Of a stretch of DNA of 64,000 bases, positions 52,964 to 61,737 are shown one piece after another. The translations under genes and the position numbers were made by a program. Each line of letters opens with the position of its first letter. Position 1 is the first letter of the stretch. The stretch is from contig NZ_CP042176.1 of assembly GCF_005937885.2 (NCBI RefSeq), positions 3,901,501 to 3,965,500 on the forward strand, written 5' to 3'. The DNA is from Bradyrhizobium sp. KBS0727 (lineage in GTDB: Bacteria > Pseudomonadota > Alphaproteobacteria > Rhizobiales > Xanthobacteraceae). The notes under the pieces are model-generated. The model made no database searches. It had not been told where the DNA came from and was given only the letters and a program-made list of their open reading frames with translations.

Positions 52964-53758
52964 ATGAACATCGCACGTATCGTCGTCCTGACCATCGCGC
53001 TCAGCGCCGGTGGCGTTGCAGCCTATCTCGCCCGCGGAACGGACAACACGTCGCGCCCGGTCGAGCCGGTTGCGCAGTTGCCGACCACAGAAATTCTGGT
53101 CGCGAAATCCGACCTCGGGCTCGGCCAGTTGGTCAAGCCGGAAGATATGCAATGGCAGAGCTGGCCGGCATCGAGCACCAGCGGCAGTCTCATCACCCGC
53201 GCCGGCAGGGCCGACGCCATCACAGACATCGCCGGCTCGATCGTGCGCGCGCCTTTCATCGCCGGCGAGCCGATCCGCGAACAGAAGCTGGTCAAGGCCA
53301 ACGGCTCGGGCTTCATGGCGGCGATCCTGCCGACCGGCATGCGGGGCGTCTCGACCGAGATATCGCCGGAGACCGGCGCCGGCGGCTTCATCCTGCCCAA
53401 CGACCGCGTCGACGTCCTGCTCTCCAAGCGCGAAAAGAATCCGGACAGCAAGGCGTCGGACATCGTCAGTTCGGAAATCATCCTGACCAATATCCGTGTC
53501 CTTGCCATCGACCAGGCGCCGAAGGAAAAAGAGGGCAGCAACTCACTCGTCGGCAGGACGGCCACACTCGAGCTAAAGCCCGAGCAGGCCGAGACGCTCG
53601 CACGCGCCCGCCAGAGCGGCACGCTGTCGCTGGCGCTGCGCAGCATTACCGACGCCAACAAAGTCGACAACGGGGCACAGGATCTGGCCCGCAAGCAAGG
53701 CGATAGCGTCAACGTGGTTCGCTACGGCGTCGCCAGCCAATCGACGGCACAGAAGTGA
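52964..53758 (+). CDS. cpaB: Flp pilus assembly protein CpaB
   Basis: Periplasmic protein that stabilises the pilus secretin. The 264-residue protein has an N-terminal membrane anchor (ARIVVLTIALSAGGVAAYLA), a SAF domain (TTEILVAKSDLGLGQLVKPE, then SIVRAPFIAGEPI) and the RcpC/CpaB region (AAILPTGMRGVSTEISPE, NDRVDVLLSKRE). It opens the cpaBCDE operon; its stop is 17 bases before the cpaC ATG. No pilin gene precedes it within the 250-base spacer. Confidence 0.95.
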   Translation: MNIARIVVLTIALSAGGVAAYLARGTDNTSRPVEPVAQLPTTEILVAKSDLGLGQLVKPEDMQWQSWPASSTSGSLITRAGRADAITDIAGSIVRAPFIAGEPIREQKLVKANGSGFMAAILPTGMRGVSTEISPETGAGGFILPNDRVDVLLSKREKNPDSKASDIVSSEIILTNIRVLAIDQAPKEKEGSNSLVGRTATLELKPEQAETLARARQSGTLSLALRSITDANKVDNGAQDLARKQGDSVNVVRYGVASQSTAQK

Positions 53759-53775
53759 CCGAAAGGACGCGAGAC

Positions 53776-55287
53776 ATGAAGTTTGGGGAAAAGCAGTCGG
53801 TGATCCGCAGCGTGACAGGCCGTGCCGGCCGTGTTGCGTTGTTAGCGGCAGTTGCCGCGCTGACGCTGGGTCAGGTCGCGCGGGTCATCGCCGCCGAGCC
53901 CGACAAGGAACTCGCCAGGCAGCTCTCCAAGGAGAAGGACCCAGAGATCACCTCCGCCATCGGCGGATCGGTGCGGAGCAAGTTTCTGTCGCTTGGCGTC
54001 GGCAAGTCCGTGATCGTCGACCTGCCGCGCGACGTCAAGGATGTGCTGGTCGCCGATCCGAAGATCGCCAACGCCGTCGTCCGTTCGGCCCAGCGCGCCT
54101 ATATCATCGGCGCCGCGGTCGGCCAGACCAACGTCGTGTTCTTCGATGCCGATGGTCAGCAGGTTGCCTCCTATGACATCGCCATCAAGCGCGATCTCAA
54201 TGGCGTGCGCTCCGCGCTCAGGCAGACGTTGCCGGGAGTCCAGATCGAAGGCGTCGGCGACGGCGTCATCCTGACCGGCTCGGTGGCGAGCCCGGTCGAA
54301 GCCCAGCAGGCGGGCGATATCGCGGCGCGACTGGTCGGCGGAGCCGATAAGGTTGTCAACTCGATCGTCGTTCGCGGCCGCGACCAAGTGATGCTCAAGG
54401 TCACCGTCGCGGAAGTGCGGCGCGACATCATCAAGCAGTTGGGCGTCGATCTCAGCGCCAGCATGAATTACGGCACCGCGGCTGTGGTTTTCAACAATTC
54501 CAACCCGTTCACCGCAAACAGTGGACCGCTCGTCCCCAGCAACAACCTGACCGCGGCGGCCTTGACCAAAGCTGGTCTGCCGTCGGTCACCGCCACCCTG
54601 CGCGCGATGGAGACCGCGGGCGTGGTGCGGACGCTGGCGGAGCCAAATCTGACGGCCATCTCAGGCGAGTCAGCGACATTTATTTCAGGCGGCGAATTTC
54701 CAATTCCGACCGGCGTAACCTGCCAAACGACGACGTCGGGCGTTATCGGACAATGCGTCCAGACGGTCAGTTTCAAGAAATTCGGCATCTCGCTCAACTT
54801 CACGCCGGTGGTGCTGAGTGAGGGACGGATCAGCCTGCGGGTGATGACTGAAGTGTCGGAAGTCTCGACTGAAAACGCGTTGACCGGCGGAACCAATGGA
54901 ACGACGATTCCCTCGATCAAGACGCGTCGCGCGGAAACGACGCTGGAAATCGCGTCCGGCGGCTCGATAGCGATGGCGGGCCTGATTTCGGAGCAAACCA
55001 AGCAGGCCGTCAACGGAATGCCTGGTGTGGACCAGATCCCGATTCTTGGGGGACTGTTCAGGAGCCAGGACTTCGTCAACCACGAGACCGAGTTGATGGT
55101 TATCGTGACGCCCTATGTCGTTCGCGCGGTGGCACAGAAGGAGCTGTCGCGTCCAGATGACGGGTTTGCGCCGGCGTCGGATTCCCAATCGGCGCTGCTG
55201 GCACGCATCAACCGGATCTACGGCCTTGCCGCCCGCGCCGACGCGGTCGGGACCACCCAGGGCAATTTCGGCTTCATCATTGACTGA
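53776..55287 (+). CDS. cpaC: Flp pilus secretin CpaC
   Basis: Outer-membrane secretin through which the pilus passes. I start at ATG 53776 (MKFGEKQSVIRSVTGRAGRV), leaving out a GTG that overlaps the cpaB stop. The 503-residue protein has a signal peptide, the N-terminal domain (SLGVGKSVIVDLPRDVKDVL), a BON-like segment (GVGDGVILTGSVASPVEAQQ) and the secretin core with AGLISEQTKQAVNGMPGVDQ and IPILGGLFRSQ, then LMVIVTPYVV. The order fits CpaC throughout. Confidence 0.95.
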   Translation: MKFGEKQSVIRSVTGRAGRVALLAAVAALTLGQVARVIAAEPDKELARQLSKEKDPEITSAIGGSVRSKFLSLGVGKSVIVDLPRDVKDVLVADPKIANAVVRSAQRAYIIGAAVGQTNVVFFDADGQQVASYDIAIKRDLNGVRSALRQTLPGVQIEGVGDGVILTGSVASPVEAQQAGDIAARLVGGADKVVNSIVVRGRDQVMLKVTVAEVRRDIIKQLGVDLSASMNYGTAAVVFNNSNPFTANSGPLVPSNNLTAAALTKAGLPSVTATLRAMETAGVVRTLAEPNLTAISGESATFISGGEFPIPTGVTCQTTTSGVIGQCVQTVSFKKFGISLNFTPVVLSEGRISLRVMTEVSEVSTENALTGGTNGTTIPSIKTRRAETTLEIASGGSIAMAGLISEQTKQAVNGMPGVDQIPILGGLFRSQDFVNHETELMVIVTPYVVRAVAQKELSRPDDGFAPASDSQSALLARINRIYGLAARADAVGTTQGNFGFIID

Positions 55288-55326
55288 GACGGCAGCGCGC
55301 CACCGATCCGGGACGAGGACAGAACG

Positions 55327-56064
55327 ATGACCAGCCAAACACCGCATCGCCTTCAGAGCTGGCGCCTGCTCGGCGCCCTGCTCGGCCTGTCATGCGCCCT
55401 GGGCGCGTGCAACCAGACCACGGAGATCGTGACCGCGAGCGTTCCCAGCAACGACTACAGGCTGCGTCACCCGATCGCGGTGACCGAAGCCAACCAATCG
55501 ATCGTCGTCTTCGTCGGCCACGCGCGCGGCGGCCTCTCCGCGCCGCAGCGCACCGACGTCGCCGGCCTGGCGCAGAACTGGGTTCGCGAGGGCACCGGCG
55601 CCATTGTCGCCGATGTGCCGGCCGATCCGGTTTATGGACGCGCGGCGGCGGCGTCCTATCGTGAAATCCGTTCGATCCTGATGGCACGCGGCGTGCCGTC
55701 CAACGCCATCACAGAGCGTCCGTACCAGGCGGAATATGCCGGCACGCTTCCGACCATCAAGCTGAGCTATCCGAAGATCAAGGCGGTCGCCGGCCCCTGC
55801 GGCCTGTGGCCGGAAGACCTCGGACCGAACATCGACAACTCCAGCTACGGCGAGAACCGCCCCTACCACAATTTCGGCTGCGCCACCCAGCGCAACCTCG
55901 CCGCCATGGTCGACAATCCGGCGGACCTCGAACAGCCGCGTCCGGAAACTCCGGCGTACACGCCGCGGCGCACCGCCGCCTTTGAAAAGTACCGCAAGGG
56001 TCAACCGACCACGACCACTTATCCCGAAGTCGAAAAAGCCAAGCTGAGCGATACAGGCAAATGA
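55327..56064 (+). CDS. cpaD: Flp pilus lipoprotein CpaD
   Basis: Outer-membrane-associated lipoprotein supporting the secretin. The 245-residue protein has a lipobox LGAC with Cys28 after a hydrophobic stretch, and the CpaD domain with YRLRHPIAVTEAN, GPCGLWPEDLGPNID and NFGCATQRNLAAMVDNPADL. The stop overlaps the cpaE start by four bases (ATGA). Confidence 0.95.
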   Translation: MTSQTPHRLQSWRLLGALLGLSCALGACNQTTEIVTASVPSNDYRLRHPIAVTEANQSIVVFVGHARGGLSAPQRTDVAGLAQNWVREGTGAIVADVPADPVYGRAAAASYREIRSILMARGVPSNAITERPYQAEYAGTLPTIKLSYPKIKAVAGPCGLWPEDLGPNIDNSSYGENRPYHNFGCATQRNLAAMVDNPADLEQPRPETPAYTPRRTAAFEKYRKGQPTTTTYPEVEKAKLSDTGK

Positions 56065-57341
56065 TCAAGCGCGCCCTGCAGGATTCGGACGAACACATGG
56101 ACGTCACGCCGCCGCACAACGACGAGTATATCTCGCCGGCGCCGCGCGTCTCGGTACAGGCCTATTGCGCCAGCGTCGCGGTCGCCACCACGGTACGCGC
56201 AGCGAGCGAAGACCGCCGGCTCGGCAAGGCTCACCTTTCGGTTCATATGGGCGGCGTCGCCGCCGCTATCGAAGCCTATCAAAAGGCGCCGACGCCGAAC
56301 GTGATCATGCTCGAAACCGAAGTCGAGCATGACATTCTCGAAGGCCTCGACGAACTCGCGGCCGTCTGCGATGCCGGAACCCGCGTCGTCGTGATCGGCA
56401 GCGCCAGCGATGTCGCGCCCTATCGCGAACTGGTGCGGCGCGGTGTCAGCGACTACGTGGTCGGACCGGTCCAGCCGCTCGACGTCGTCCGCGCCATCTG
56501 CGGCCTCTACGCCTCGTCCGAGGAAGTCGCTGTCGGCCGCGTCATCGCCGTGGTCGGTGCCAAGGGCGGGGTCGGCGCCTCCACTGTCGCGCACAACGTC
56601 GCCTGGGCGATCGCGCGCGATCTGGCAATCGATTCTGTCGTCATCGACCTCGATCTCGCTTTCGGGACCGCCAGCCTCGATTTCAACCAGGATCCGGTGC
56701 AGGGCATTGCCAACGCGATCTCTCAGCAGGAACGGCCCGATACCGCGTTCATGGAACGCCTGCTCGCCAAATGCACCGATCGCCTCAGCCTGCTGGCCGC
56801 GCCGGCGACGCTGGACCAGGTCTACGATTTCGGCGCCGACGCGTTCGATGCGATCTTCGATACGCTGCGGATGACGACGCCCTGCATCGTGCTCGACGTG
56901 CCACATCAGTGGTCGGCATGGACCAAGCGCGCGCTGATCGGCGCCGACGACATCCTGGTCGTCGCCGAGCCCGATCTTGCCAACATGCGCAACGCCAAGA
57001 ACATGCTGAACGTGCTGAAGGCGGCCCGGCCCAACGACCGTCCGCCGCTGTACTGTCTCAATCAGGTCGGCATGCACAGGCGCCCGGAAATCACCGTGCG
57101 CGAATTCGCCAAGGCGATCGAGAGCCAGCCGATCGCTGCCATTCCGTTCGATTCAAAGATGTTCGGGACCGCCGCCAATAACGGCCAGATGATCGCGCAG
57201 GTTTCCGCCACGCATAAGACCACCACGATGTTCCTGCAGATGGCCCAGCGCATGACTGGCCATGCCGTGACCAAGAAGGCTTCGTTCCTGACGCCGATCC
57301 TCAAGAAGTTGCAGGGCGCGACAGTTCGCAAGCGGGCATAG
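56061..57341 (+). CDS. cpaE: Flp pilus localisation ATPase-like protein CpaE
   Basis: ParA/MinD-like protein that positions the pilus machine at the pole (CpaE/TadZ). The 426-residue protein has an N-terminal receiver-like domain (about 30-150), in which the phospho-acceptor position appears to be Glu (VIMLETE), and a C-terminal ATPase-like domain. The P-loop reads KGGVGAST (168-175): the signature lysine Lys168 is present but the usual second lysine is Ala173, as in other CpaE/TadZ proteins, so ATP hydrolysis may be weak. It ends the plus-strand operon; no cpaF follows. Confidence 0.93.
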   Translation: MIKRALQDSDEHMDVTPPHNDEYISPAPRVSVQAYCASVAVATTVRAASEDRRLGKAHLSVHMGGVAAAIEAYQKAPTPNVIMLETEVEHDILEGLDELAAVCDAGTRVVVIGSASDVAPYRELVRRGVSDYVVGPVQPLDVVRAICGLYASSEEVAVGRVIAVVGAKGGVGASTVAHNVAWAIARDLAIDSVVIDLDLAFGTASLDFNQDPVQGIANAISQQERPDTAFMERLLAKCTDRLSLLAAPATLDQVYDFGADAFDAIFDTLRMTTPCIVLDVPHQWSAWTKRALIGADDILVVAEPDLANMRNAKNMLNVLKAARPNDRPPLYCLNQVGMHRRPEITVREFAKAIESQPIAAIPFDSKMFGTAANNGQMIAQVSATHKTTTMFLQMAQRMTGHAVTKKASFLTPILKKLQGATVRKRA

Positions 57342-57359
57342 CTCAGAACTGCTGGCGCT

Positions 57360-58187
57360 TTAGTTGCCGCGGCCGGCCCCGGCGATCGACATTTTCTCGA
57401 CCTCCGCGCGGGCGCCTTCCTTGCGCGCCAACAGTCGCTTCAGTTGCGTGACATTCGCCGCCGCTTCATCCGGCGGCAGGTCTGCCCGCACGATCTTTTC
57501 AGCTTCGGCGAGATGCCCCTGCAGGCCCACCGTGAGCGCCAGGTTGGCGCGTACGCGCTGATCGGCCGGCGCACGATCATAAGCGCGCCGCATCGTCTCC
57601 TCGGCCTTCGGAAGGTCTTTCGAAAGTACGTAGGACAGTCCGAGGTTGGACAGCACCGACGGCTCATCGGGCACGATCTTCAGGGCACTGGCGTAATACT
57701 GCCGCGCCTCCTCAAACCGGCCGAGCTGATCCAGCGTCGCGCCCTGTGCCGACAGGATCCGCCAGTCCGGATCGTCGGGGCTGTGAGCGCGGCCGAGCAC
57801 GTCAAAGGCCTGCTGGAAATTACCATTGTCCGCCAGCGCGCGGCCGTAGCCGGCGAGCAGCGCCTTGTTGCCGGAATGGGCGATCGTCGCCTGTTCGAGC
57901 ACCGCGACCGCCTGGGCGCGCTGTCCCGAAGCGCGCAACGCCTTGCCGTATTGCAGCGCCGCCTCGGCGTCCTTCGGGTTGGCCTTAAAGCGCTCATGGG
58001 CGAGTTCGACGTCGCGCCGCGGGTCGGCCGAGCGCTTGCCTTCGGCCTTCTCGCCAAGCGACCCGGTGACGTCCGAAATGTCACCTGAGGTCTGGCAGCT
58101 AGCGAGCCCCGCCGCCAGTACGATGGCGGAAACCGTGCACGCGAGACGCCGTGCGAAGCGGGGGGATTGGAGCGATTTCTGGAACAT
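57360..58187 (-). CDS. tadD: TadD-type TPR lipoprotein
   Basis: Tetratricopeptide lipoprotein needed for secretin assembly in Tad systems. I start at the ATG 58185-58187 (MFQKSLQSPRFARRLACTVS); 275 residues. The lipobox is LASC with Cys31. TPR units follow from about residue 60 (DAEAALQYGKALRASGQRAQ, YYASALKIVPDEPSVLSNLG). The gene converges on cpaE with an 18-base gap, so it is not cotranscribed with the other cpa genes. Its 5' side faces a PilZ gene. Confidence 0.9.
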   Translation of the reverse strand: MFQKSLQSPRFARRLACTVSAIVLAAGLASCQTSGDISDVTGSLGEKAEGKRSADPRRDVELAHERFKANPKDAEAALQYGKALRASGQRAQAVAVLEQATIAHSGNKALLAGYGRALADNGNFQQAFDVLGRAHSPDDPDWRILSAQGATLDQLGRFEEARQYYASALKIVPDEPSVLSNLGLSYVLSKDLPKAEETMRRAYDRAPADQRVRANLALTVGLQGHLAEAEKIVRADLPPDEAAANVTQLKRLLARKEGARAEVEKMSIAGAGRGN

Positions 58188-58282
58188 GTACTGGACTCGC
58201 GGTCGGCGACTGTCCAAGCACGCTCACAGCTTAACCCTAAATTCAGGTTAAGCGGTCAGGATTTTACGGTAAGCAATCACCT

Positions 58283-58303
58283 CCGGGGGCATCATGCCCC
58301 CGG
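58283..58303. terminator. GC-rich hairpin between pilZ and tadD
   Basis: CCGGGGGCAT-C-ATGCCCCCGG, ten-base arms, near-perfect palindrome. It lies after the end of the PilZ gene (58355) in the direction of transcription and upstream of tadD (58187). No T-run follows, so it is either a weak terminator or an mRNA-stabilising hairpin. Confidence 0.5.
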
Positions 58304-58354
58304 CCCTATGAACTCGCCTTGTCGGCCCCCGCCTTTTCGGCGAGGCGATCCGGC

Positions 58355-58612
58355 TCAATCGACGAACTGAGCGCCCAGCTCGAAACCAATCCGCCATGCG
58401 AGCTTGCATACGCGCGGCCGACCTTCCGAAAAGATCACGGTGAACTCGGTCGGAATCTCCGGATATTCAGCGATGATCTTCACGCCGCCATCCGAGATGT
58501 CCGAGATCATGCAATCCCGCGGCAGTCCGCCCGTCGCGAACTGGATCTTGGCAAAACTCCTGCACGCACGACGTTCGCTCTTTCGGCGATTGGCTGCTGC
58601 TGCTGCAAACAT
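58355..58612 (-). CDS. PilZ-domain protein
   Basis: Single-domain cyclic-di-GMP receptor candidate of 85 residues. I start at the ATG 58610-58612 (MFAAAAANRRKSERRACRSF), with AGGGA six bases upstream. The binding motif is present: an Arg-rich RRKSERRACR start and DISDGG at about 38-43, matching the RxxxR and D/NxSxxG pattern. It lies upstream of tadD on the same strand, separated by a hairpin. A link to control of the pilus is plausible but not shown. Confidence 0.88.
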   Translation of the reverse strand: MFAAAAANRRKSERRACRSFAKIQFATGGLPRDCMISDISDGGVKIIAEYPEIPTEFTVIFSEGRPRVCKLAWRIGFELGAQFVD

Positions 58613-58876
58613 TTGAATCCCTGGCCCTGCTCGTTGTGAGACACCCGATAGAGCTTCCGGTTTACAGATAAATTGTTGGAATTTGACTAGCGGAAAACCT
58701 CGCAATGTAACGGTTGTTTTTCATATCCGTTTACCGAACGACGGCGCATCGCACGCCACCAGACGCGCCCATCATCGCGCCCGCACGCGCAATTTTCGGC
58801 AAATTAAAGGGTTGATCCGCCCTCGATTGGCGGTAGCCTGACCCCTCGACTCGAATTGCCGGGAAAGCAAACGAGC

Positions 58877-60565
58877 ATGGGAACCATGGTTCTTCTCGAC
58901 CTGATGGGCGGCGTGGCGCTACTGCTCTGGGGCCTGCACATGGTCCACAGCGGCATCCTGCGCGCGTTCGGGCCTGACCTGCGCCTGCTGCTGGCGAAGG
59001 GGTTGAGCAACCGCTTCACCGCCTTTACCGCCGGCCTCGGCCTGACCGCGCTGCTGCAGAGCAGTACCGCCACCGCCCTGATCACAAGTTCGTTCACGTC
59101 GGAGGGACTGGTCAGCCTGGTGCCGGCGCTCGCCATCATGCTCGGCGCCAATGTGGGCACCACGCTGATCGTGCAGGTCCTGTCGTTCAACATCGCCGCC
59201 ATAGCCCCGGTGCTGTTCATCATCGGCCTGGTCGCGTTCCGCAGCGGTCCCCGTTCGCGCATCAAGGACATCGGTCGCGTCTCGATCGGCCTCGGCCTGA
59301 TGCTGCTGGCGCTGCACATCCTGCTCGACACGCTGGCGCCTGCCGAGAATGCACCCGGCGTGCGCGTGTTCATGAGCGCCATCACCGGCGATCCCGTGCT
59401 CTGCATCATCTTCGGCGCGGTCGTGACCTGGGTGGTGCATTCCTCCGTCGCCAGCGTGCTGCTGGTGATGTCGCTGGCCTATGCGCATTTCATCTCGCCG
59501 CCGGCGGCGCTGGCGCTGGTGCTCGGCGCCAATCTCGGCAGCGCCATCAACCCGATTTTCGAAGGCGCCCGCCGCGACAACCCGGCGAGCTACCGGCTTC
59601 CGCTCGGCAATCTCGTCAACCGGTTGGTCGGCATCGCCTTGGTGGCGCCGTTCCTCAATCCGATCTCGGAGTTGCTGGCGTCCTGGCAGCCGGATCTGGC
59701 CAAGGCGACGGCGCTGTTCCACATCGCCTTCAACGTCGCGACTGCCGTCATCTTCATCGGCCTGCTCGACGGCATGGCGCGGCTTCTGAAGGCGCTGCTG
59801 CCGACGCGGGTCCAGGAAGCCGACCCGTCGCGCCCGCGCTATCTCGACGACAGCGCGCTCGAGACCCCCTCACTCGCGCTGGCGGATGCCGCGCGCGAGA
59901 CACTGCACATGGGCGATCATGTCGAGATCATGCTGCGCAAGGTGATGGCGGCGATGATGACCAACGACCGCGCACTGGTCGACCAAGTCTCGCAGATGGA
60001 CAACAGCGTCGACAGCCTCGACGAGGCCATCAAGCTCTATGTCACCAAACTCACCCGCGGCAGTCTCGACGAGCGCGAGGGCCAGCGCGCGATGGAGATT
60101 GTCTCCTTTGCCATCAACCTCGAGCACATCGGCGACATCATCGACAAGAATTTGAGCGAGCTGGCGACCAAGAAGATCAAGCGCCGCTTCCAGTTCTCGC
60201 CCGAAGGCGCCGAGGAACTGTCGGCCTTCCACAAGCGCACGATGGATTCGCTGCGGATCGCGTTCGGCATCTTCATGTCGGGCGACGTCAACGAGGCGCG
60301 CAAGCTGCTCGCCGAGAAAACCGCGCTGCGCAATGCCGAGCTTGCCGCCACCGAGCGGCACCTGGATCGTTTACGTGAGGGCCGGCCCGAGAGCATCGAG
60401 ACCACCTCGCTGCATCTCGACGTGCTGCGCGACCTCAGGCGGATTCACTCGCACATCTGCTCTGTCGCCTACCCCGTGCTGGATGCCGCCGGCGAGCTCG
60501 CCGCCTATCGCTCCACGGAAGCCGACATGGCCGCGCTGCCGTCGCCGGCGCCGGGCCGCGGGTGA
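58877..60565 (+). CDS. Na+/phosphate cotransporter (NptA/YjbB family)
   Basis: Membrane phosphate transporter with a PhoU-like cytoplasmic tail. I use the ATG 58877 (MGTMVLLDLMGGVALLLWGL); another ATG follows three codons later and a TTG lies seven codons before. The 562-residue protein has two inverted NptA repeats, marked by LTALLQSSTATALITSSF and VVHSSVASVLLVMSLAYA, and a C-terminal PhoU-like helical region (from about 345). It is transcribed alone and converges on the LAB_N gene. Confidence 0.93.
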   Translation: MGTMVLLDLMGGVALLLWGLHMVHSGILRAFGPDLRLLLAKGLSNRFTAFTAGLGLTALLQSSTATALITSSFTSEGLVSLVPALAIMLGANVGTTLIVQVLSFNIAAIAPVLFIIGLVAFRSGPRSRIKDIGRVSIGLGLMLLALHILLDTLAPAENAPGVRVFMSAITGDPVLCIIFGAVVTWVVHSSVASVLLVMSLAYAHFISPPAALALVLGANLGSAINPIFEGARRDNPASYRLPLGNLVNRLVGIALVAPFLNPISELLASWQPDLAKATALFHIAFNVATAVIFIGLLDGMARLLKALLPTRVQEADPSRPRYLDDSALETPSLALADAARETLHMGDHVEIMLRKVMAAMMTNDRALVDQVSQMDNSVDSLDEAIKLYVTKLTRGSLDEREGQRAMEIVSFAINLEHIGDIIDKNLSELATKKIKRRFQFSPEGAEELSAFHKRTMDSLRIAFGIFMSGDVNEARKLLAEKTALRNAELAATERHLDRLREGRPESIETTSLHLDVLRDLRRIHSHICSVAYPVLDAAGELAAYRSTEADMAALPSPAPGRG

Positions 60566-60904
60566 TCAACGATCGAGCGTTTTCGACGCCCTGCCGCGGT
60601 TCTTCACGATCAGCATGATATTGCGGATGTAGATCACGGTCGCCATCGCCTGGCCGAGGATGATCACCGGTTCGCGCTTGGCGATACCATAGACCAGCGT
60701 CATCAGCCCGCCGCCCATCGAGAAGAACCAGAACGCCATCGGCACCACGCTCTGTCCGGCGCGCTCGCTGGAGATCCACTGCACCAGGAAGCGCGCCGTG
60801 AACAGCAGTTGTGCGATCAGGCCGAACGCCAGCCAAAAATCGAACTTGGCGACGAAGACGTCGTACAGATAGTCGCCAAGCGCCTGGCCGTATTGAATCA
60901 GCAT
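60566..60904 (-). CDS. LAB_N-domain membrane protein
   Basis: Small inner-membrane protein of 112 residues with a lipid-A-biosynthesis N-terminal domain. I start at the ATG 60902-60904, overlapping the glycosyltransferase stop by one base (TGATG). Three to four hydrophobic segments are visible (FDFWLAFGLIAQLLFTARFL, VPMAFWFFSMGGGLMTLVYG, PVIILGQAMATVIYIRNIML). Similar proteins accompany polyprenyl-phosphate glycosyltransferases and may flip or present the lipid-linked sugar. It is last of the operon. Confidence 0.88.
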   Translation of the reverse strand: MLIQYGQALGDYLYDVFVAKFDFWLAFGLIAQLLFTARFLVQWISSERAGQSVVPMAFWFFSMGGGLMTLVYGIAKREPVIILGQAMATVIYIRNIMLIVKNRGRASKTLDR

Positions 60905-61659
60905 CAGTGAACCTCTGTCGCTACGGGCGTCGGCTTCTTGCGGCGGATCAGCCACCACACGCCGGCAAGATCCATGATCCCGATCCATAGCCGGTCAAAG
61001 AAGCCGTAATTGGACACGCCGGAATGGCGCGGGCGATCAATCACGTCGACATAGGCGATGTCGAAACCCTCGCGGCGCACCAGCGCCGGCAGGAAGCGAT
61101 GCAGCCCGTCGAAATAGGGCATCGACAGGAATACGTCGCGCGGAAACGCCTTCAGCCCGCAACCGGTGTCGCGGGTGCCGTCTTTCAGGATTCCATTGCG
61201 CACGGCGTTGGCGATCTTCGACTGCATCCGCTTGAAGCCGGTATCCTTGCGCCCGACCCGCTGGCCGGCCGCGAGACCGACCCGGCCGCCGCCGCTTTCC
61301 ACCGCCGCAATCAGGTCCGGCAGGAACGCCGGATTGTTCTGTCCGTCGCCGTCGAGCGTCGCCACGATCTTGCCGCGCGCCGCCCGCACGCCGCTGCGCA
61401 CCGCCGCCGACTGGCCTGAGGAGTTGACATGCTTGAGCTGCCGGATTTGCCCGTGCTGTTGCATCAGCGCACCGAGCCGCTCGGCGGTCGCATCCGTCGA
61501 GCCGTCATTGACGTAGATGATTTCGTACGCCCAGCGGCCGTCGAGCGCGCCGATGATCTCCGCGATCAGCGGCGCGACATTGTCCGCTTCGTTGCGCACC
61601 GGCACAACGATGGAAACGGCGACCGGTTCTCTGTCGGAGGGAGGCAAATCGGCACTCAT
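60904..61659 (-). CDS. Polyprenyl-phosphate glycosyltransferase (GT2)
   Basis: Dolichyl-phosphate-mannose-synthase-like transferase. I start at the ATG 61657-61659 (MSADLPPSDREPVAVSIVVP), leaving out 13 upstream codons; 251 residues. It has VSIVVPVRNEADNVAPLIAE, VNDGSTDATAERL and ATLDGDGQNNPAFLPDLI with the metal-binding DGD, and a conserved RDTGCGLKAFPRDVFLS. It probably charges a polyprenyl phosphate with a sugar that the ArnT-like enzyme three genes up then uses. The TGATG overlap couples it to the LAB_N gene. Confidence 0.92.
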   Translation of the reverse strand: MSADLPPSDREPVAVSIVVPVRNEADNVAPLIAEIIGALDGRWAYEIIYVNDGSTDATAERLGALMQQHGQIRQLKHVNSSGQSAAVRSGVRAARGKIVATLDGDGQNNPAFLPDLIAAVESGGGRVGLAAGQRVGRKDTGFKRMQSKIANAVRNGILKDGTRDTGCGLKAFPRDVFLSMPYFDGLHRFLPALVRREGFDIAYVDVIDRPRHSGVSNYGFFDRLWIGIMDLAGVWWLIRRKKPTPVATEVH

Positions 61660-61737
61660 CGGCTGGGTTGGATTGAAAGAGCATAAGGGCTGGAACAAGG
61701 CCGGAACCGGCTCGATCAGACGCTTGGGCGACCGCTT

